A DNA stretch of 64,000 nucleotides from CAVTQY01 sp963736975 (GCA_963736975.1 CAVTQY010000001.1:3968001-4032000); one strand, 5' to 3'; counted from the first letter of the stretch, positions 28,794 to 39,241 are shown. A program made the numbers and translations. The notes: generated by a model from the letters alone, not told the origin.

Positions 28794-30464
28794 CTATGCC
28801 TCGCCGTAATGGACCCGTCGATAGTTGCGGGACGGTATCAGATCATCAATGTGCACGTCCCACAAAGAGGCGCCGGTCCCAGCTTGGTGCTCGCGGAACA
28901 ACCGGGCAAGCTGACCCATGGTCGCCACCTTGGCGCTGTTGAGGCCGAATCCGCTCGCCACTCGGGCCAAGTCGCCACGGCCATGGATCGCATGCTCCGG
29001 GTTGACGCCGTTCGCGCGGAATTTGTGGGACTCGGCGCCATAGCCGCCATCATTCAGCACGCAAATCAGCAGCTTGATCCCGTGCCGCTGCAAGGTTTCA
29101 AGCTCCTGTATGTGCTGATAAAGGCTGCCATCTCCCTCGATCAGCAGGACATTATCGCTGCCACGTGCAACGGCAACTCCGATCGCCGCGGACAGGCCGG
29201 AGCCGATCGCTCCGAAATCGAGCGGAGTGTGGTACTTGCCCGCCGGACGGCCGCGCAGATGCGTCATCGAAAAGCTGAAGCAATGGCCTCCGGCGACGAC
29301 GATATCCCAGTCCTTCGGTATCGCCGCGTCGAGTTCCTTGACCACCGGTCGCGGATCGAGGGTTCCAGCCGTCGGCGTATAGGGCTTCGGATCCGGTGTT
29401 TCGGCGGTCGCCGCGATCCTACACGCGACCTCGTTGCTGCGCCAACCCGGGCGGCGGATGCGCCGTGCCCTGAGCCGCGCGAGGATCGTCTCTGCGGCCA
29501 GCCGTGCGTCGGCCTGGATATGCACGTCGGCGGTCTTCAGACCCTGCCACAACCCCCGTGGCTGGATATCAATGCGAACCACTTTGGCGTTCGGAAAGAG
29601 ATAGCCGCCTTCGGTCGTGTAATGACCGAGTCCCGCCCCTGCCGCTATGACAAGGTCGCTTTCGGCGAAGGATTCGCGACCGAGATCGGTCGCAAACGTT
29701 CCGGCAATATCGAGTGCGTAGGGATTTCCGTCGAAGAGGCCCTTGCCCAGCAGAGTAGTTGCTAACAACGCCCCTGATTCTTCCGCCAGGGTTTCCAGCG
29801 CGGCTTTCGCGCCTGACCAGATCGCGCCGCGTCCGCCGAGCACGATCGGCCGCTCAGCCTCCGCAACCATTCCGGCCACCTCGTCCACGATCGCTGGATC
29901 GGGCCGCAACGGCTGAGGCTGGGGCATGAGTTCCGTGGATGGCGTGTAGTCTGGCACGAATGGAAATTCCTGCCTTTGCAGATCGAGCGGGACGCTGAGA
30001 ACAACCGGCTTTCGCTCGGACCGCGCGGTGTAAAACGCCTCCCGCACGCAATCGAGCGCGCGGTCCACCGTCCGGACCGGCACGAAAGACGCCCCTGTCG
30101 CTAGGGCAAGCGGCGCCTGATCAATCTGCTGGATGTACCAGGAGGCGCCAATCGGGGCATCGCCGGCGAACACCACCACGGGCGCGTTCCCCCGCGCCGC
30201 CATGACCAGCGCCGTCATGATTTGCGTATATCCGGGGCCGCAGGTGACTGAACTGACTCCAACCTTGCCGGTCGCGCGGGTATAGGCATCAGCCATCGCC
30301 ACTGCACAATGTTCGTGCCGGGCATGGATCAGCCGCGTATTCTGATTGTCGGCCATCGCGGCGGACCAGTACATATTCGCATCGCCCATTAAGGTGAACA
30401 GCACCTCCACCCCTTCCGCGGCAAACGCCTGCGCCAGGACATCGGAAAGCTGATTGCCGCTCAT
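28794..30464 (-). CDS. Thiamine diphosphate-dependent enzyme, acetolactate synthase-like
   Basis: A 556-aa protein with the three ThDP-enzyme domains. The catalytic Glu is in RHEHCAVAMADAYTRATGKV. The central domain contains VLGGRGAIWSGAKAA, and the C-terminal ThDP motif runs from EGDGSLYQHIQELE to VLNDGGYGAES. The reaction type (decarboxylase, carboligase or hydrolase) is not determined; the flanking genes make synthesis of branched-chain amino acids unlikely. The start is ATG 30464, with GAGGA upstream, overlapping the CoxG-like stop by 4 bp (ATGA). Confidence 0.88.
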   Translation of the reverse strand: MSGNQLSDVLAQAFAAEGVEVLFTLMGDANMYWSAAMADNQNTRLIHARHEHCAVAMADAYTRATGKVGVSSVTCGPGYTQIMTALVMAARGNAPVVVFAGDAPIGASWYIQQIDQAPLALATGASFVPVRTVDRALDCVREAFYTARSERKPVVLSVPLDLQRQEFPFVPDYTPSTELMPQPQPLRPDPAIVDEVAGMVAEAERPIVLGGRGAIWSGAKAALETLAEESGALLATTLLGKGLFDGNPYALDIAGTFATDLGRESFAESDLVIAAGAGLGHYTTEGGYLFPNAKVVRIDIQPRGLWQGLKTADVHIQADARLAAETILARLRARRIRRPGWRSNEVACRIAATAETPDPKPYTPTAGTLDPRPVVKELDAAIPKDWDIVVAGGHCFSFSMTHLRGRPAGKYHTPLDFGAIGSGLSAAIGVAVARGSDNVLLIEGDGSLYQHIQELETLQRHGIKLLICVLNDGGYGAESHKFRANGVNPEHAIHGRGDLARVASGFGLNSAKVATMGQLARLFREHQAGTGASLWDVHIDDLIPSRNYRRVHYGEA

Positions 30465-31060
30465 GACGTTCCTCGTCTTTGTTTGCGTGAGAAGACCTGT
30501 GCCAGCCACGATAGAAAGGCTTGCCACAGGATTCTGACCGCGGACAACTCGGCAGGGCTCCCTCGAGGTGCCCCGATAGTTTCTTCGTCCGGAACCGTGC
30601 TCGTTCCGGAGGCTGTCCGCTCTGCCACGAGCTTTCCAAAGTTATCGGCAAACTCAGCGAGGATGGCTCGGGCCAGGTGCACACCCCCGGCGTTGGCAAA
30701 GGTTTCAAGTGGTCCGGTGACCGTAAAGTTGCCCTCGGCGCGGAGTGTGGTGGTCTGATCGCCTGTCGCTTCGACAACACCGGAGGCGAGCGCACGTGAG
30801 GCGCCACGAGCGTCAATTCCACGTCCCTCAATCCTGCAGCGCCGCGCTGCATGGTCGTAGGTGAGCTTGGCTTCGCCGCGGAACGTCGCAACCGTCGGTC
30901 CGAACTTGACCCGCATCGTGCCCTGATACGCGCCGCTATTGTCCGAGTTTGTCAGGGTCGCGCCGGGAATGCAGGACGCTACGATCGCCGCATCAGACAG
31001 CAACGGCCAGACCGCGTTCGGTGGGGACGGGATCGTGATCGTCTCGCGGACCGAGATCAT
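30461..31060 (-). CDS. CoxG-like SRPBCC family protein
   Basis: The 199-aa protein begins MISVRETITIPSPPNAVWPL and contains the CoxG signature (CIPGATLT; GTMRVKFGPTVATFRGEAKL; GRGIDARGASRALASG). CoxG relatives are membrane-anchored lipid/ligand-binding proteins that accompany CO dehydrogenase or other molybdenum hydroxylases. The C-terminal helix (ILWQAFLSWLAQVF) could serve as the anchor. It is the first surviving gene of the operon; immediately upstream comes IS66 debris, so any hydroxylase subunits that preceded it are gone from here. Confidence 0.85.
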   Translation of the reverse strand: MISVRETITIPSPPNAVWPLLSDAAIVASCIPGATLTNSDNSGAYQGTMRVKFGPTVATFRGEAKLTYDHAARRCRIEGRGIDARGASRALASGVVEATGDQTTTLRAEGNFTVTGPLETFANAGGVHLARAILAEFADNFGKLVAERTASGTSTVPDEETIGAPRGSPAELSAVRILWQAFLSWLAQVFSRKQRRGTS

Positions 31061-31094
31061 CACCTGAGGCTATCAACCTCGCCGGTCTGATGTC

Positions 31095-31371
31095 GAGACG
31101 CTGGCCATGCTCAACTCTCGCCGTTGACGGTCAATCCGCCCTGCGCGGCATCGCGCTCGGGCGCAAGGCCCGGCTGTTCGCCGGATCCGACCGAGGAGGC
31201 GAGCGTGCCGCAGCCATGTATTCCCTCATCGCCAGCGCCAAGCTGAACGGCGTCGATCCGCGCGCCTGGCTGACGAATGAGCTCGCAAGGATCGGCGATC
31301 ATCCGGCCTCGCGCCTGCACGAACTGCTGCTCTGGAATGGAAGAAGGCGGCTGACAGACTGGCCGCTTGAG
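31095..31371 (+). pseudogene. IS66 TnpC, C-terminal fragment
   Basis: The end of a second, different IS66 transposase: LRGIALGRKARLFAGSDRGG, then AAMYSLIASAKLNGVDPRAW. A missing base near 31336 shifts the frame; in the correct frame it ends WKKAADRLAA at 31371. The insertion cuts off whatever preceded the CoxG-like gene. Confidence 0.8.
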
Positions 31372-31383
31372 CGGGGGACGGCT

Positions 31384-31482
31384 ATGGCCGCGGCCGACAG
31401 CGTCAACGAGATCTGCACCCTGCGGATCGAGCTCTGCGACAGTTTCCCGGATTGCGAAGCACCACCCTATCGCCAGCCATAG
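31384..31482 (+). pseudogene. pRiA4b ORF-3-like protein, N-terminal fragment
   Basis: The ATG at 31384 opens MAAADSVNEICTLRIELCDS, which resembles the first strand of the pRiA4b ORF-3 family often found behind IS66 tnpC. It breaks off after about 20 residues. Confidence 0.45.
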
Positions 31483-31597
31483 ATCGACTTCGCTGGTCCA
31501 AACGAGGCGGCCGGGAGGTGTTCTCTCGAACGCCTTGTCCCTTTCAGCAAAAATTCCATAGAAAATTGTAGCAGAGTTTCAGGGCGAGTGATTCTGC

Positions 31598-32434
31598 GTG
31601 GGCTCGCGGGCAGCAGCGCAACTACTACAAGCCGCCGCGCCGAAGTGCTGTGATGGCAGACCTGGGGCATCCGAGCACCTACACCCCAGAGCTTGCCGAG
31701 CCGATCTACGCCGGCCGGATGCCCACGCTGGCCGAACTGCGTGCCTGGCTGCTCGAGACCCACGAAGTCTCGGCGAGCGAGGGGTTGCTGTGCAAAACGC
31801 TGGCCGAACTCGGCCTGACGCTCAAAAAAAGTCGCTCCGCGCGGCCGAACAAGACCGCCCTGACATCGCTGCGGCACGGGCGCAGTGGCGCGAGAAGCAG
31901 CCTGAGCTTGACCCCGGCAAGCTGATCTTCATCGACGAGACCTGGACCAAGACCAACATGACCCGGCTCATGGGGCGGGCTGAATGCGGCAAGCGCCTGG
32001 TGAGCGCAGTGCCGCATGGGCACTGGCAGACGACAACGTTCATCGCCGGCCTTCGCCAGGGCGGGCTGGTCGCGCCCGGTGTGTTTGATGGCGCCGTCAA
32101 CGGCGAGATGGTCCTCGCCTATGTCGAGCAGGTCCTGGTGCCGACACTGACAGCCGGCGATATCGTCATCATGGACAATCTCGGCTCCCATAAGATGGCT
32201 GGGATGCGCGAGGCGATCGAGGCCGCCGAGGCAGTTCTGCTGTATCTTCCGGCCTACAGCCCGGAGTTCAATCCGATCGAGCAGGCTTTCGCCAAGCTGA
32301 AATCGCTCCTGCGCGGCAAAGCCATGCGTGCCGTCGAAGCACTGTGGAACGCGCTGGGCAAACTCCTCGATGCCTTCACACCCACCGAGTGTACCGCATT
32401 CCTCCGGCATGCCGGATATTTCCAGTCAGCCTAA
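31598..32434 (+). mobile_element. IS630 family transposase, two frames joined at an A7 slippery site
   Basis: The upstream frame (ATG 31653) carries AELRAWLLETHEVSASEGLL up to LTLKK. The downstream frame continues AAEQDRPDIAAARAQWREKQ with the DDE motifs FIDETWTKTNMTRL, VIMDNLGSHKM and the final Glu in YSPEFNPIEQAFAKLKSLL. They join at CAAAAAAAG (31823-31831), the type of site used for programmed frameshifting in IS630 elements. The usual 100-residue HTH N-terminus is missing and replaced by DLGHPSTYTPELAEPIYAG, so the copy is probably inactive. Confidence 0.8.
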
Positions 32435-32520
32435 ATGCGCTCTAGGGGTTAAACTTCGTTTGCTTTCGGCCTTTTTTCATTTACCGTTCGATCAGGTCGC
32501 AGGGCGGGAGCGGAATACCG

Positions 32521-33348
32521 ATGGCACCCCAATATCGGAGATCAATTTCGGTGGCTGCTGCACTGGCCCTGGCGATTACAACCAGCGGCTGCACCAATTT
32601 GCCAGGCATTGGCGGCAGCGCGAATCTGGCCGTCTCTCCCGGAGATCCGTGCGGGCCGCAGCGCGCTGAATTTGCACAGTCCAATGAGTTCTTCACGCCG
32701 GACGTGCTGAAAACGGTGGGCTTTGCCACTCTGGCGGGTGCCGGGGCGGGTGCGGGGATCGGCGCGCTTGCCGGCGGCGGGCAGGGTGCTTGGAAAGGTG
32801 CTTTGATAGGCGGCGCACTTGGGTTGGGCGGTTCGCTACTTGTTAGTTACAGCCAGTATTTACAGGAACACACCACGAACACGGCGCAGTTCGCCGATAA
32901 GGTCGATCAGGACATGCGCAGGGAGTCCGTGCAGATCGACAAGACGTCGTACAATTTTGCCCAGTTGCGGGCCTGCCGCTTCGCCAATGCCGCGCTGATC
33001 AAGCGGCAGTACAACTATCGCCAGATCAGCCGCGAGCAGGCGATGGGAGAGCTGGAGCAGGAGCGGGTGTGGTTCGCGCAGGAACTGGCGCAGGCCCAGC
33101 AATGGGGCGTCAACATGGAGAAGCGCGACCAGCAGTTCCAGCAAGCGACAGAGTTGTTGCAGCAGAAGGCGCCGGTGCGCACCTCCCGCCCCGCTGTCGT
33201 GACCGCGACGGAGACTCTGCCTGACAAGCGGCAGAGCTTCCAGAGCTCGGTGGGTCAGGCGCAGTCGCAATCGCAAGTTGCGTTCAACCTCGACCCCAGC
33301 AATCAAAGCCTCCTCTTACTCGAATTGATGACCCTCGCCCCTGTCTAG
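32521..33348 (+). CDS. Glycine-rich lipoprotein with long helical tail, 275 aa
   Basis: The signal peptide ends in a lipobox-like TTSGC (Cys about residue 24). A glycine-zipper hydrophobic stretch follows (AGAGAGAGIGALAGGGQGAW to about residue 115), then a Gln/Glu/Arg-rich helical region with coiled-coil character. The protein is probably anchored in the outer membrane. It is 7 bp upstream of the WD40-caspase gene, so the two form an operon. Upstream is IS630 debris, so its original promoter may be lost. Function unknown. Confidence 0.75.
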   Translation: MAPQYRRSISVAAALALAITTSGCTNLPGIGGSANLAVSPGDPCGPQRAEFAQSNEFFTPDVLKTVGFATLAGAGAGAGIGALAGGGQGAWKGALIGGALGLGGSLLVSYSQYLQEHTTNTAQFADKVDQDMRRESVQIDKTSYNFAQLRACRFANAALIKRQYNYRQISREQAMGELEQERVWFAQELAQAQQWGVNMEKRDQQFQQATELLQQKAPVRTSRPAVVTATETLPDKRQSFQSSVGQAQSQSQVAFNLDPSNQSLLLLELMTLAPV

Positions 33349-33355
33349 AGTTGCC

Positions 33356-36300
33356 ATGCGCCACGCCTGCCTGATTCTGTTTTCACTGCTTTGCGTCCTG
33401 ATCACGCGCGGCGCCGAGGCGCAGCAACTGAGCGATTTCGGTCCGTATCTGCAGATCGAGACCGGACAGCACGAGGGCACCGTCAACGCGCTGGCGGAGC
33501 TGCCGAGTGGGGCGGCGTTCATCAGCGTATCCGACGACAAGACGGCGCGCGTATGGTCGAACGAGACGCTGGCGCCGCAGGGTGTGCTGCGGCCGCCGCT
33601 GGGCCCGCGCGACGACGGCAAGCTGTATGCGGTGGCCGCGGGCAGCAATCTTGTCGCGGTGGCGGGGGCAGTTCCGGATGGGCGGCGGCTGTATGCGGTG
33701 GAGGTGTATCAGCTTCCGTCAATGCGGCATTTCGCTACCATCCCCGGGTTGCTGGTGGTCCGGGCGCTGGCGTTCTCGCCGGACGGGCAGTACCTGGCGA
33801 TCGGGCTGGAAGGCGGCGCGGGGATCGTCGTGTTCGAACCTGGGGGCGCATACGATCGCCCTGGCGGACCGGCACAATGAGCACGACATGGCACCACCGC
33901 CGGTTAAGTATCCGGACTCGGGCTATAGCGGCGATGTCACCGGGATGGATTTCAGCCGGACGGACGAGCTTGCGGTGGCGGCAGACGGCAAGGTGCGGCT
34001 GTACCGGGTAATGAATATGAATGCCAAGCCGGTGGCCTCGCCTGTGATCGGCGCCCGTAGCGTGCGTTTCTCGCCCGACGGATCGCGCATCGCGGTGGGC
34101 GATCTCAGGGCACCGGAGGCGCATGTGCTGGATGGCGCGACGCTGCATCAGGTGATACTACTGCATGGCGCACGCGGCCATTCCGGCGCACTGGGAACCG
34201 TCGCGTGGTCGCCGGACGGTGCGGTGCTGTATGCGGCAGGCACCTACAAGGATGCGTCGGATAACTACTTGGTGCGGCGCTTCCTGCTGCGCGGCAATGT
34301 CGCGGCGGATACAGTGGCCGCCGGCAACACCATCATGGGTTTGCTAGCCAACGGCTCGGACGTGATCTTCGCCAGCGCGGATCCCTCGATCGGCCGGATC
34401 GATCAGTTCGGGCACATGGTGGCGTTCCAGCGATCGCATCACATCGATTTCCGCAACGCCGGCCTGACCAATTTCGCGATTTCGCAGGACGGGTCGGTCG
34501 TGCGGCTTCCCGGTGGCGAGGATCGGCCGCCCTTCATCTTCGATATCTTCCAGCGGACGATCGCGCCGGCCGCCGCGAACACCGTTCCGTTGATCGCGCC
34601 GCAGGACCATGGGCCGGGGCTTGTCGTCACGGATTGGCGGAACAGCCGAACCCCGAAGCTGAACGGACGGCCGATCCGGCTGTCGGTCGGCGACAACGAG
34701 GTGGTGCGCTCGGTCGCAGTGGTGCCGACTGGGAGCGGCGTGGCGATCGGTACGAACTACTATTTGCGGTTCGTGACGCCGGCCGGCGAGGTCTGGAACG
34801 TGGTGACGCCGGCCGATGTCTGGGCGGTCGCGGCCAGTGGCGACGGACGGCTGGTGGCGGCGGCGATGGCCGACGGGTCGGTGCATTGGTATGACGCGGC
34901 ACATGGCAACGAGCTGCTCGGCCTGTTCGTCGATCCGTCCGCGCGCAATGTGATGCCGCGCTGGGTGCTGTGGACGCCTCAGGGATTCTTCGACCATGAC
35001 CATCGCGATGACGGGCTGGCGGACGGGCGCAACCTGATCGGCTATGTGATGGATGGAACGAACTGGCAGACCACGCAGTTCGTGCAGATCGGCCAAATGT
35101 ATAGCTCGTTCTTTCGTCCCGATCTGGTGGGCTTGCAGTTCCGCGATCAGCCGAACGGCGCAGTGATCATTGGCCAGGCGGTGGAGAACTCGGGCAGCGT
35201 GAGCAACGTCATCTCCCGCGGGATGCCGTCGCAGATGACGCTGGTGGATGTGTGTGGACACGATCCGTCGGACACGTCGAGCGGCTGTCCGGGCACCCAG
35301 CCGATGGATACCAAGGACCCGCAGGATCATCCGGGCGTGTCGCTGGCGACGACGGCGGGTGTGGTGATCGTCCAGTACAAGCTGGAGGCGCGGCAGGGCG
35401 GGCTGGGCAGCGTGGTGATCAAGCGCAACGGCGCGGTGATCCGGCCGGATATTTTCCCGGATGCGCAGACCAAGACCAGCCGCACCGAGGAAGCGACGAT
35501 CCCGCTCGGTGCCGGGCTGAACACGATCGAGGTGGCGCCCGTCTCGGCGGACGGAAAGATCCAGGCGACCGGGTCGGATGTGGCGCAGGTGACGGTGTTC
35601 TACACGCCGACGATTGCCGAGGAGACACGCAGCACCGGGCTTAAGGCGTCTTCCTCCACACCAACTCCGGCGTCTGCCGCGAAGGTGAAGACGCTCTATA
35701 TGCTGAGCGTTGGCATCAGCAATTACGACCAGCACGATCTGGATCTGCAGAACGCCGCCAATGACGCCACTGCCATGGCGGCACTGATGAACACGACGGA
35801 CCCGCCGGTTTACGACAAGCCGGAGATGAAGATCCTGACCAATGCCCAGGCGACGAAGGACAATATCGTCACGGCGCTGAGGGAGATTGCGAAAGACGCC
35901 GGGCCGGACGATCTGGTGGTGATTTTCTTCGCCGGCCATGGGCAGGAGGTCAACGGCAAGTATTACTACGCGCCGGTGGATATGGGCACGCACGACACGG
36001 AGCTGTTCCAGCGCGCGATGCAGACGGGCAATACGACCGCGGAGCATTCCGTCGATACGCTGTTCGTGAAGGAGGGGATCGGCGAGGACGAGATGCTGCC
36101 GCTCATCCAATCGATCAAAGCGGCACATGTCGCGATCCTGTTGGATACGTGCTACTCGGCGGCCCTCGCGGCGCAAGATGCCGTGCTGCGACGGGATATC
36201 AACACGACCGTGACGAATCAGATCGGCACGAGCGTCGGGCGTTTCGTGCTGTCCAGCTCCATCAACCTGGCGTTGGATTCGTCAGGAGCAGGACAGGTGC

Positions 36301-36533
36301 AGCAGCCGACGGACGATCAGGGGCATGGGCTGTTCACGTCATTCCTGCTGCAGGCACTGCAAGGAAAAGCGGATTTCCGGCACAACCAGCAGATCGATGT
36401 CTACGATCTGGCGACCTACACGCAATCGCAGGTAGCGCAGGCGACGGCGAAGATGCCGCAGCCGCAGCAGCCGATGTTTTTCCTGAACGGGAATGACTTC
36501 TTCGCCGTGAGGCATACGGCGGCGACGCCCTGA
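33356..36533 (+). pseudogene. Secreted WD40-repeat/caspase-like (C14) protein, one frameshift
   Basis: A signal peptide (MRHACLILFSLLCVLITRGA) precedes beta-propeller repeats (ALAFSPDGQYLAIG; SVRFSPDGSRIAVG; TVAWSPDGAVLY) and a C-terminal caspase-like domain. The latter starts LYMLSVGISNYDQHDLDLQN and has the catalytic His in FFAGHGQE (about 35930) and Cys in LLDTCYSA (about 36145). The propeller frame breaks at a G5 run (33842-33846); removing one G restores a single protein of about 1,058 residues. It could be inactivated, a programmed slip, or an assembly error. No other lesion is present over 3 kb, so decay is recent if real. Confidence 0.82.
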
Positions 36534-36541
36534 AGCGGCGG

Positions 36542-38602
36542 CTATTTCGCCGTCATGCGGGTGATAGTGTTGAGCTCGCCACGGGCGGCGCGCTCCTGGT
36601 GGTATCTGACGCAACCGTCATCCGGACGTTCTTCTGCCAGCGCCTGAAGAAGTGCCACGGCGCGCGCGTCGCCAGCGGCGAGGAACGCATAGGCTTCGTG
36701 ATAGCGCATGACCCAGGGCTGGCTGGCTTCACCGATGGGCAGCAGTTCATACACGGTGACGGGCCGTAATTTGCCGACGAAGAGAAAGTCGCCGAGCGGA
36801 CGCACGTCATGTTCGTTGGCACTCTCGATCGCCTCTTCCGAGACGCAGATGCGTGTACCGAAGTATTTGTTCAGACCTTCGAGACGGGACGTTGCGTTCA
36901 CCACGTCACCCAGCGCGGCGTATTTCATCCGGCGGGATGCGCCGATATTGCCGACCAGCGCGTCACCCGAATGAATGCCGAGGCGGGTGTGGCCGAAGCC
37001 CATCTCCTTCGGTTCGCCGGTGGCGCGGAATCGTTCGGTGAACGCATTGACGTCACGTGCGGCGGCGAATGCGCGGGCGGCGTGGTCGGCCATTTCCGCC
37101 GGGGCGCCGAACATCGCCTGCACGCCGTCGCCGAGAAATTCGATGACGACGCCGCCATGGGTCTCGATCGCGTCGCAGACGCCGTCGAAATAGGCGTTCA
37201 GCAGCGGCGAGAGGACGTGCGGGTCGGCTGATTCGGTGAGCGTGGTGAAGCCGGAAATGTCGCTGAAGAAGAACGTCATGAAGCGGCGTTCGCCGCCGCG
37301 CTCGGGCAGGGCGTCGGCTGCGACCATGCGCTCCACGACGCTGGGGGCGAGATACATGCCGAACATCTCGCGGATGCGGCGACGGTCGCGGTCGGTGGTG
37401 AGCAGCCGGTAGCCGAGGAGCAGCGCGAAGCTGAGGATTGCGGCGCCGAGTGATTCGAGCATCGGGGTGACGAGCTCAATTTCAAATAGCGCGGTCGCGG
37501 CGGCGGCCGTGGCGACGAACAGCACGAGCAGACAGATCCAGCTCCAGGCGATGGGAGCGAGAATTTCGATGGCAGCGGCAATGGCGGCAATGGCGGCAAT
37601 CACGGCGACGCGTTCGCCGAGATTCATCTCGGTCAGCCAGTTGCGGTGCAGCAGATTGTCGATGGCGGTGGCGTGGATGAACACGCCGGGGATGGTCGGC
37701 AGCGCGATGGAGGATGTCTGCACCGTGCCCGGCGTGCAGCGCTCGCCATTCATGGTTTCGGGCTGGTTGATGAAGCGGCGGGAGGTCAGGTGGCGGTCTT
37801 CGACCTCATTGCCGGCAGCGAACAGCACGATCTTGTTGCGAAAGTTACGGACGAAGAAATCGGCGTTGCCGGCCTTGGCACAATTGTATATGTCGGAGAA
37901 GGAATAGGTTTCGAAGGGCTGGCCGCCGTCGAAATTCAGCATGATACTGCTACGGTCCGGTTGCCATCCGGCGCGGCGCGCGAGCTCACCGGCGAAGCCG
38001 AGCTCGAGCCCGGGACTTGTGCTGCTGCCGGAAAAAACAAGCGGCTGATGACGCTCGATCCCGTCATTGTCGGGGATTGTGGTGGCGAAGCGGATATTCC
38101 GGAAGCCGACGGGCATGAGCTGATCGGGTGACGGCATCAGCACCTTGGTGCCGGAGGTTTCCTTGATCATCACCAGCTCGCCGGCGGAGGCGGCGTGCAC
38201 GAGGGCGGTCAGGAACGGGGCGTCGTAGGTAGGGGCGAGACCGAGCTCCGGATGGCTTTGCACGGCACCAGCGATGGAGAGGGGGAGCAGGATGTCAAAG
38301 CCGATGAATTTAGCGCCAGCATTGTCGACGGCCGCAATGGCGGCGCCGAAGAAGGGCGACCAGAAGTCCTTGGGTAGGTTCTTAAATGTGTCGTAGCTGT
38401 TTTCATTGATGAGGATGAGCGCGATGGGCGATTGCGCGGCGGTGGCGCGCGAGCCGAACACGCTCTGCCGGAGCCAGAAGAGCGTATCGGTGGAGAGGCC
38501 GGCGATGCCGCCGCGCGGGCCGGGCGCCAGCATCGCGGCGGTGGAGACCAGCACCACGATAGCGGCGGTCAGGAGTGTGCGGAGGCGCCGGGACAACGAC
38601 AC
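36542..38602 (-). CDS. CHASE2-domain adenylate cyclase
   Basis: A 686-aa membrane protein. After one N-terminal TM helix comes an extracytoplasmic CHASE2 sensor (LSTDTLFWLRQSVFG; GAKFIGFDILLPLS; DRSSIMLNFDG), then three TM helices (about 330-395) and a class III nucleotide cyclase domain. The latter has the metal Asp in FFFSDISGFTTL and EFLGDGVQAMFG, purine-specifying Lys/Asp in MKYAALGD, and transition-state Asn/Arg in VVNATSRLEG. Lys/Asp favours ATP, so the product should be cAMP. The GTG start at 38602 directly follows the stop of the upstream gene (TAAGTG), giving strong coupling. It sits in an island with a Crp-type receptor and a phosphodiesterase-like protein. Confidence 0.9.
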   Translation of the reverse strand: MSLSRRLRTLLTAAIVVLVSTAAMLAPGPRGGIAGLSTDTLFWLRQSVFGSRATAAQSPIALILINENSYDTFKNLPKDFWSPFFGAAIAAVDNAGAKFIGFDILLPLSIAGAVQSHPELGLAPTYDAPFLTALVHAASAGELVMIKETSGTKVLMPSPDQLMPVGFRNIRFATTIPDNDGIERHQPLVFSGSSTSPGLELGFAGELARRAGWQPDRSSIMLNFDGGQPFETYSFSDIYNCAKAGNADFFVRNFRNKIVLFAAGNEVEDRHLTSRRFINQPETMNGERCTPGTVQTSSIALPTIPGVFIHATAIDNLLHRNWLTEMNLGERVAVIAAIAAIAAAIEILAPIAWSWICLLVLFVATAAAATALFEIELVTPMLESLGAAILSFALLLGYRLLTTDRDRRRIREMFGMYLAPSVVERMVAADALPERGGERRFMTFFFSDISGFTTLTESADPHVLSPLLNAYFDGVCDAIETHGGVVIEFLGDGVQAMFGAPAEMADHAARAFAAARDVNAFTERFRATGEPKEMGFGHTRLGIHSGDALVGNIGASRRMKYAALGDVVNATSRLEGLNKYFGTRICVSEEAIESANEHDVRPLGDFLFVGKLRPVTVYELLPIGEASQPWVMRYHEAYAFLAAGDARAVALLQALAEERPDDGCVRYHQERAARGELNTITRMTAK

Positions 38603-39241
38603 TTAGATCGGCACGATGCGCTGCAAAGCCGGCACGTTGTCGCCGCCGGCGCCTGGGGCGATGCGGAAGATGACGTGGCGGTCGCCCATGGTTGCGCGGT
38701 AGGCGGTACCGGGGTCGAGCGGCGCATGGATTTTGGCGAGATCCAGCGCGAAGGGGCCGCGGCGGCCGTTGTCGGGGATCTGCAGCTGAATCTTCGGGCT
38801 CGCTTCGTCACCTTCCTTGGCGATGACCAAAGTGCCGGCGGTGGCGGCAACGAAGAGCGGCGTGGTGCTGCGTATGAGGAGTGGATCGCCAAGGGCACGG
38901 TAGACGACACCACCCTGAGACGCGACCGCGGCGGAGGCAAGATTGCCGCCATCACACGCGAGACGTGCATTCTTGAACGTGCCATTGGCGATCTGGCTGA
39001 CCGGATCGGCGACATGCACGAGGCCGCCGGTGATCGTCTCCCGCACACAGGTGTTGAGATGGTCGAGCACCAGAACGGTGGAGTGTCCGAGATCGACGGT
39101 CGTTCCGGACTTGATATATGTCATCGAGCTGACATTGGGGATGGGCGGGGAGACGCTCTCGACCAGGATCATCGGGTCATCGGCGTGGGCAAAGTGACCG
39201 GATGAGAGCAGCAGGCCGAGAGCTGCCAAATAACGAGACAT
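38603..39241 (-). CDS. Secreted protein upstream of adenylate cyclase (FecR-like?), 212 aa
   Basis: The signal peptide MSRYLAALGLLLSSGHFAHA is followed by a beta-rich domain with two cysteines (NTCVRETITGG; NARLACDGGN). The segment SGTTVDLGHSTVLVLDHLNT resembles FecR-type periplasmic proteins, often encoded with CHASE2 cyclases. The ATG at 39241 has AAGGAG eight bases upstream. The stop TAA touches the cyclase GTG. I infer a periplasmic partner of the CHASE2 sensor. Confidence 0.65.
   Translation of the reverse strand: MSRYLAALGLLLSSGHFAHADDPMILVESVSPPIPNVSSMTYIKSGTTVDLGHSTVLVLDHLNTCVRETITGGLVHVADPVSQIANGTFKNARLACDGGNLASAAVASQGGVVYRALGDPLLIRSTTPLFVAATAGTLVIAKEGDEASPKIQLQIPDNGRRGPFALDLAKIHAPLDPGTAYRATMGDRHVIFRIAPGAGGDNVPALQRIVPI

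Noticed and set aside
34344..36176. 610-codon open frame on the minus strand opposite the caspase gene
   Set aside because: Arg/His-rich antisense shadow of the real gene, a common artefact in GC-rich DNA.
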